From: Bifidobacterium imperatoris
GTDB taxonomy: Bacteria; Actinomycetota; Actinomycetes; Actinomycetales; Bifidobacteriaceae
Reading direction: 5' to 3'
DNA length: 64,000 nucleotides
Assembly (NCBI RefSeq): GCF_002860405.1
Contig: NZ_NMWV01000016.1
Location: 1 to 64,000, forward strand
Part shown: positions 62,863 to 64,000 of the stretch, piece by piece
How positions within the stretch are numbered: position 1 is the stretch's first letter
How the letters are laid out: each line of letters begins with the position of its first letter
Notes under the pieces: generated by a model
What the model saw: the letters and a program-made list of their open reading frames with translations, nothing else
What the model was told of the DNA's origin: nothing
Databases searched by the model: none
Translations under genes and position numbers: made by a program

Positions 62863-63539
62863 CTGCGTTGTTGAGTCTGGACCATGTCACCAAAGCGTTC
62901 GCTGGCAAGGACGGCAATCCGCTGGAGATTCTGCACAGCACGACACTTGTCATTGGACACGGTGAGCGCATCGCCATCGTGGGGCCATCCGGTTCAGGCA
63001 AATCCACACTGCTTTCCTTGCTTGGCACCTTGGACATGCCGACCTCCGGCACACTGGCCTACGACGGCGAGAACGTGGCCGACATGGGGGAGAAGCGTCG
63101 AAGCGTGCTCAGGGCAGCTCGCATCGGATTCGTATTCCAACAATTCCATCTCATCGCCACCGTCTCGGCTCTGGAGAATGTGATGACCGGATTGCAATAC
63201 ACTGCATTGCCCCGTGCAGCTCGGCGAGAACAAGCCACCGAGGCGCTCGAACAGGTGGGGCTTGGCGAACGCCTATTCCACAAGCCCTCCCAACTGTCGG
63301 GCGGCGAACAGCAACGCGTGGCCATCGCCCGGGCTTTGGCCAAGAAACCCGACATCATTTTCGCCGACGAGCCCACCGGCGCGCTCGACACCGACACCGG
63401 CCATGCCATCATCGAACTGCTCATGGGGGCAGCTGATCAAGGCGCAAGCCTTGTAGTCGTTACCCATGATCCCAGCATCGCCGCACGATTTCCACGTCGT
63501 CTGCATATCCAGGACGGCGTGGTTACGGAACTTGGATAA
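62859..63539 (+). CDS. ABC exporter ATP-binding protein, MacB/LolD type
   Basis: A 226-residue ATPase with Walker [11 protein letters not shown]-loop FVFQQFHL, signature [15 protein letters not shown], Walker [13 protein letters not shown] and switch His in VVTHDPSIA. The sequence belongs to the MacB/LolD/FtsE group that drives mechanotransmission permeases and not solute transport across the membrane. It starts inside the adaptor stop codon overlap and is followed after 10 bases by the permease. Confidence 0.95.
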   Translation: MTALLSLDHVTKAFAGKDGNPLEILHSTTLVIGHGERIAIVGPSGSGKSTLLSLLGTLDMPTSGTLAYDGENVADMGEKRRSVLRAARIGFVFQQFHLIATVSALENVMTGLQYTALPRAARREQATEALEQVGLGERLFHKPSQLSGGEQQRVAIARALAKKPDIIFADEPTGALDTDTGHAIIELLMGAADQGASLVVVTHDPSIAARFPRRLHIQDGVVTELG

Positions 63540-63549
63540 GGAGACAGCC

Positions 63550-64000
63550 ATGCGTAAACCACTCATCACGCGTCTGACCGATCTCCTGCATGCGGCATGG
63601 ATTGGTGCCACAGGCCGTGTTTCTCGCACCATTCTCGCCTCACTGGGTATTGCACTGGGTGTGGCCGCCTATGTGGCGCTTTCCGGTATCGCCGCATCCA
63701 ACCAGGCCGCCCTACTTGCTCAGCTTGATGCACTTGGCGCGAACCTGCAGGTCGTGGCTCCCGGTCAGGATGCTTCAGGCCAACCCGTACCGTTGCCCGA
63801 CTATGCGCCTGACACCATCGCCCATCAGCCCGATGTTGAACAGGTCGGCGTGTTCCTGACCCCGCCTAAGGATGCTCAGGTTTTCAAAAACGAGCTTGTG
63901 CCGAAAACTAACGGCAACGCACTGGCTGTATCCGTAATGAAACCGGGCGCGCTGAAAGCCGTTGATGCCACGTTTGCCCAAGGGCATGGAATCGACAAGT
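63550..64000 (+). CDS. FtsX/MacB-like permease (3' end outside window)
   Basis: An open frame from ATG 63550 to the window end, about 150 codons, after AAGGAGAC. It begins MRKPLITRLTDLLHAAW, then a first membrane helix (ILASLGIALGVAAYVALSGI) and a large extracytoplasmic segment with LDALGANLQVVAPG, the pattern of the MacB periplasmic domain in MacB/FtsX-type permeases. The remaining helices lie beyond the window, so completeness cannot be judged. It completes the adaptor-ATPase-permease operon. Confidence 0.9.
   Translation, partial: MRKPLITRLTDLLHAAWIGATGRVSRTILASLGIALGVAAYVALSGIAASNQAALLAQLDALGANLQVVAPGQDASGQPVPLPDYAPDTIAHQPDVEQVGVFLTPPKDAQVFKNELVPKTNGNALAVSVMKPGALKAVDATFAQGHGIDK

Noticed and set aside
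1..64000. tRNA, rRNA or CRISPR loci
   Set aside because: I looked through the intergenic regions for T-loop GTTCGA-type signatures with a cloverleaf, rRNA-like stretches and spaced repeats and found none I could support; a covariance-model scan was not possible.

Overview
The window reads as a chromosomal segment of a Bifidobacterium (Actinomycetota) of moderate G+C. The evidence is the gene content: a GH129-type intracellular alpha-N-acetylgalactosaminidase, an actinobacterial-type GlgA, a pyrBICFKDE operon with the long (type 2) PyrF, GlnE, MetE and MetF, a TPP riboswitch ahead of tenA, and proline-rich membrane proteins with bifidobacterial-style N-termini. Species cannot be assigned from this alone. 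No rRNA, tRNA, prophage or CRISPR array was recognised.

Layout. 1-6.5 kb: the GC-rich 3' end of an integrase-type transposase, an orphan peptide-binding lipoprotein, the GH129 enzyme, a small membrane protein and a membrane-anchored zinc metalloprotease. 6.7-16.4 kb: glgA with an ABC ATPase, a DUF234-type AAA ATPase, HAD phosphatase with nitrilase, an SDR and an aldo/keto reductase, a TPP riboswitch with tenA, a long structured inverted repeat, and an esterase. 16.4-24 kb: a type I restriction-modification locus (hsdM-hsdS-hsdR) followed by a DUF4143 AAA ATPase whose upstream DNA carries two sets of short direct repeats. 24-32.8 kb: core metabolism (tRNA methyltransferase, SixA-like phosphatase, metE-metF, glnE). 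32.8-39.4 kb: the complete pyrimidine operon pyrB-I-C-F-K-D-E with a clear terminator. 39.4-49.8 kb: small membrane protein, lipase-like protein, a pair of related membrane-anchored coiled-coil proteins, LysR and XRE regulators, HAD hydrolase, Nnr, ABC-F and SDR. 49.9-53.4 kb: an AT-richer accessory patch with a degenerate PD-(D/E)XK-like protein, a WYL-domain regulator and a DnaA-like ATPase with no recognisable DNA-binding domain. 53.5-56.5 kb: an ECF transporter (S, T and fused A components). 56.5-64 kb: a two-component system, three tandem paralogous lipoproteins, and a MacAB-like exporter (adaptor, ATPase, start of the permease) running off the window.

The best candidates for something undescribed are (1) the DnaA-like/WYL/PD-(D/E)XK-like patch at 49.9-53.4 kb, in which the DnaA-like protein has a Trp at the arginine-finger position and an unknown C-terminal half, and (2) the two-component system, lipoprotein triplet and MacAB-like exporter at 56.5-64 kb. 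At the DNA level, three families of intergenic palindromes recur, mostly between convergent genes, and a 205-base nested inverted repeat lies between tenA and the esterase gene.
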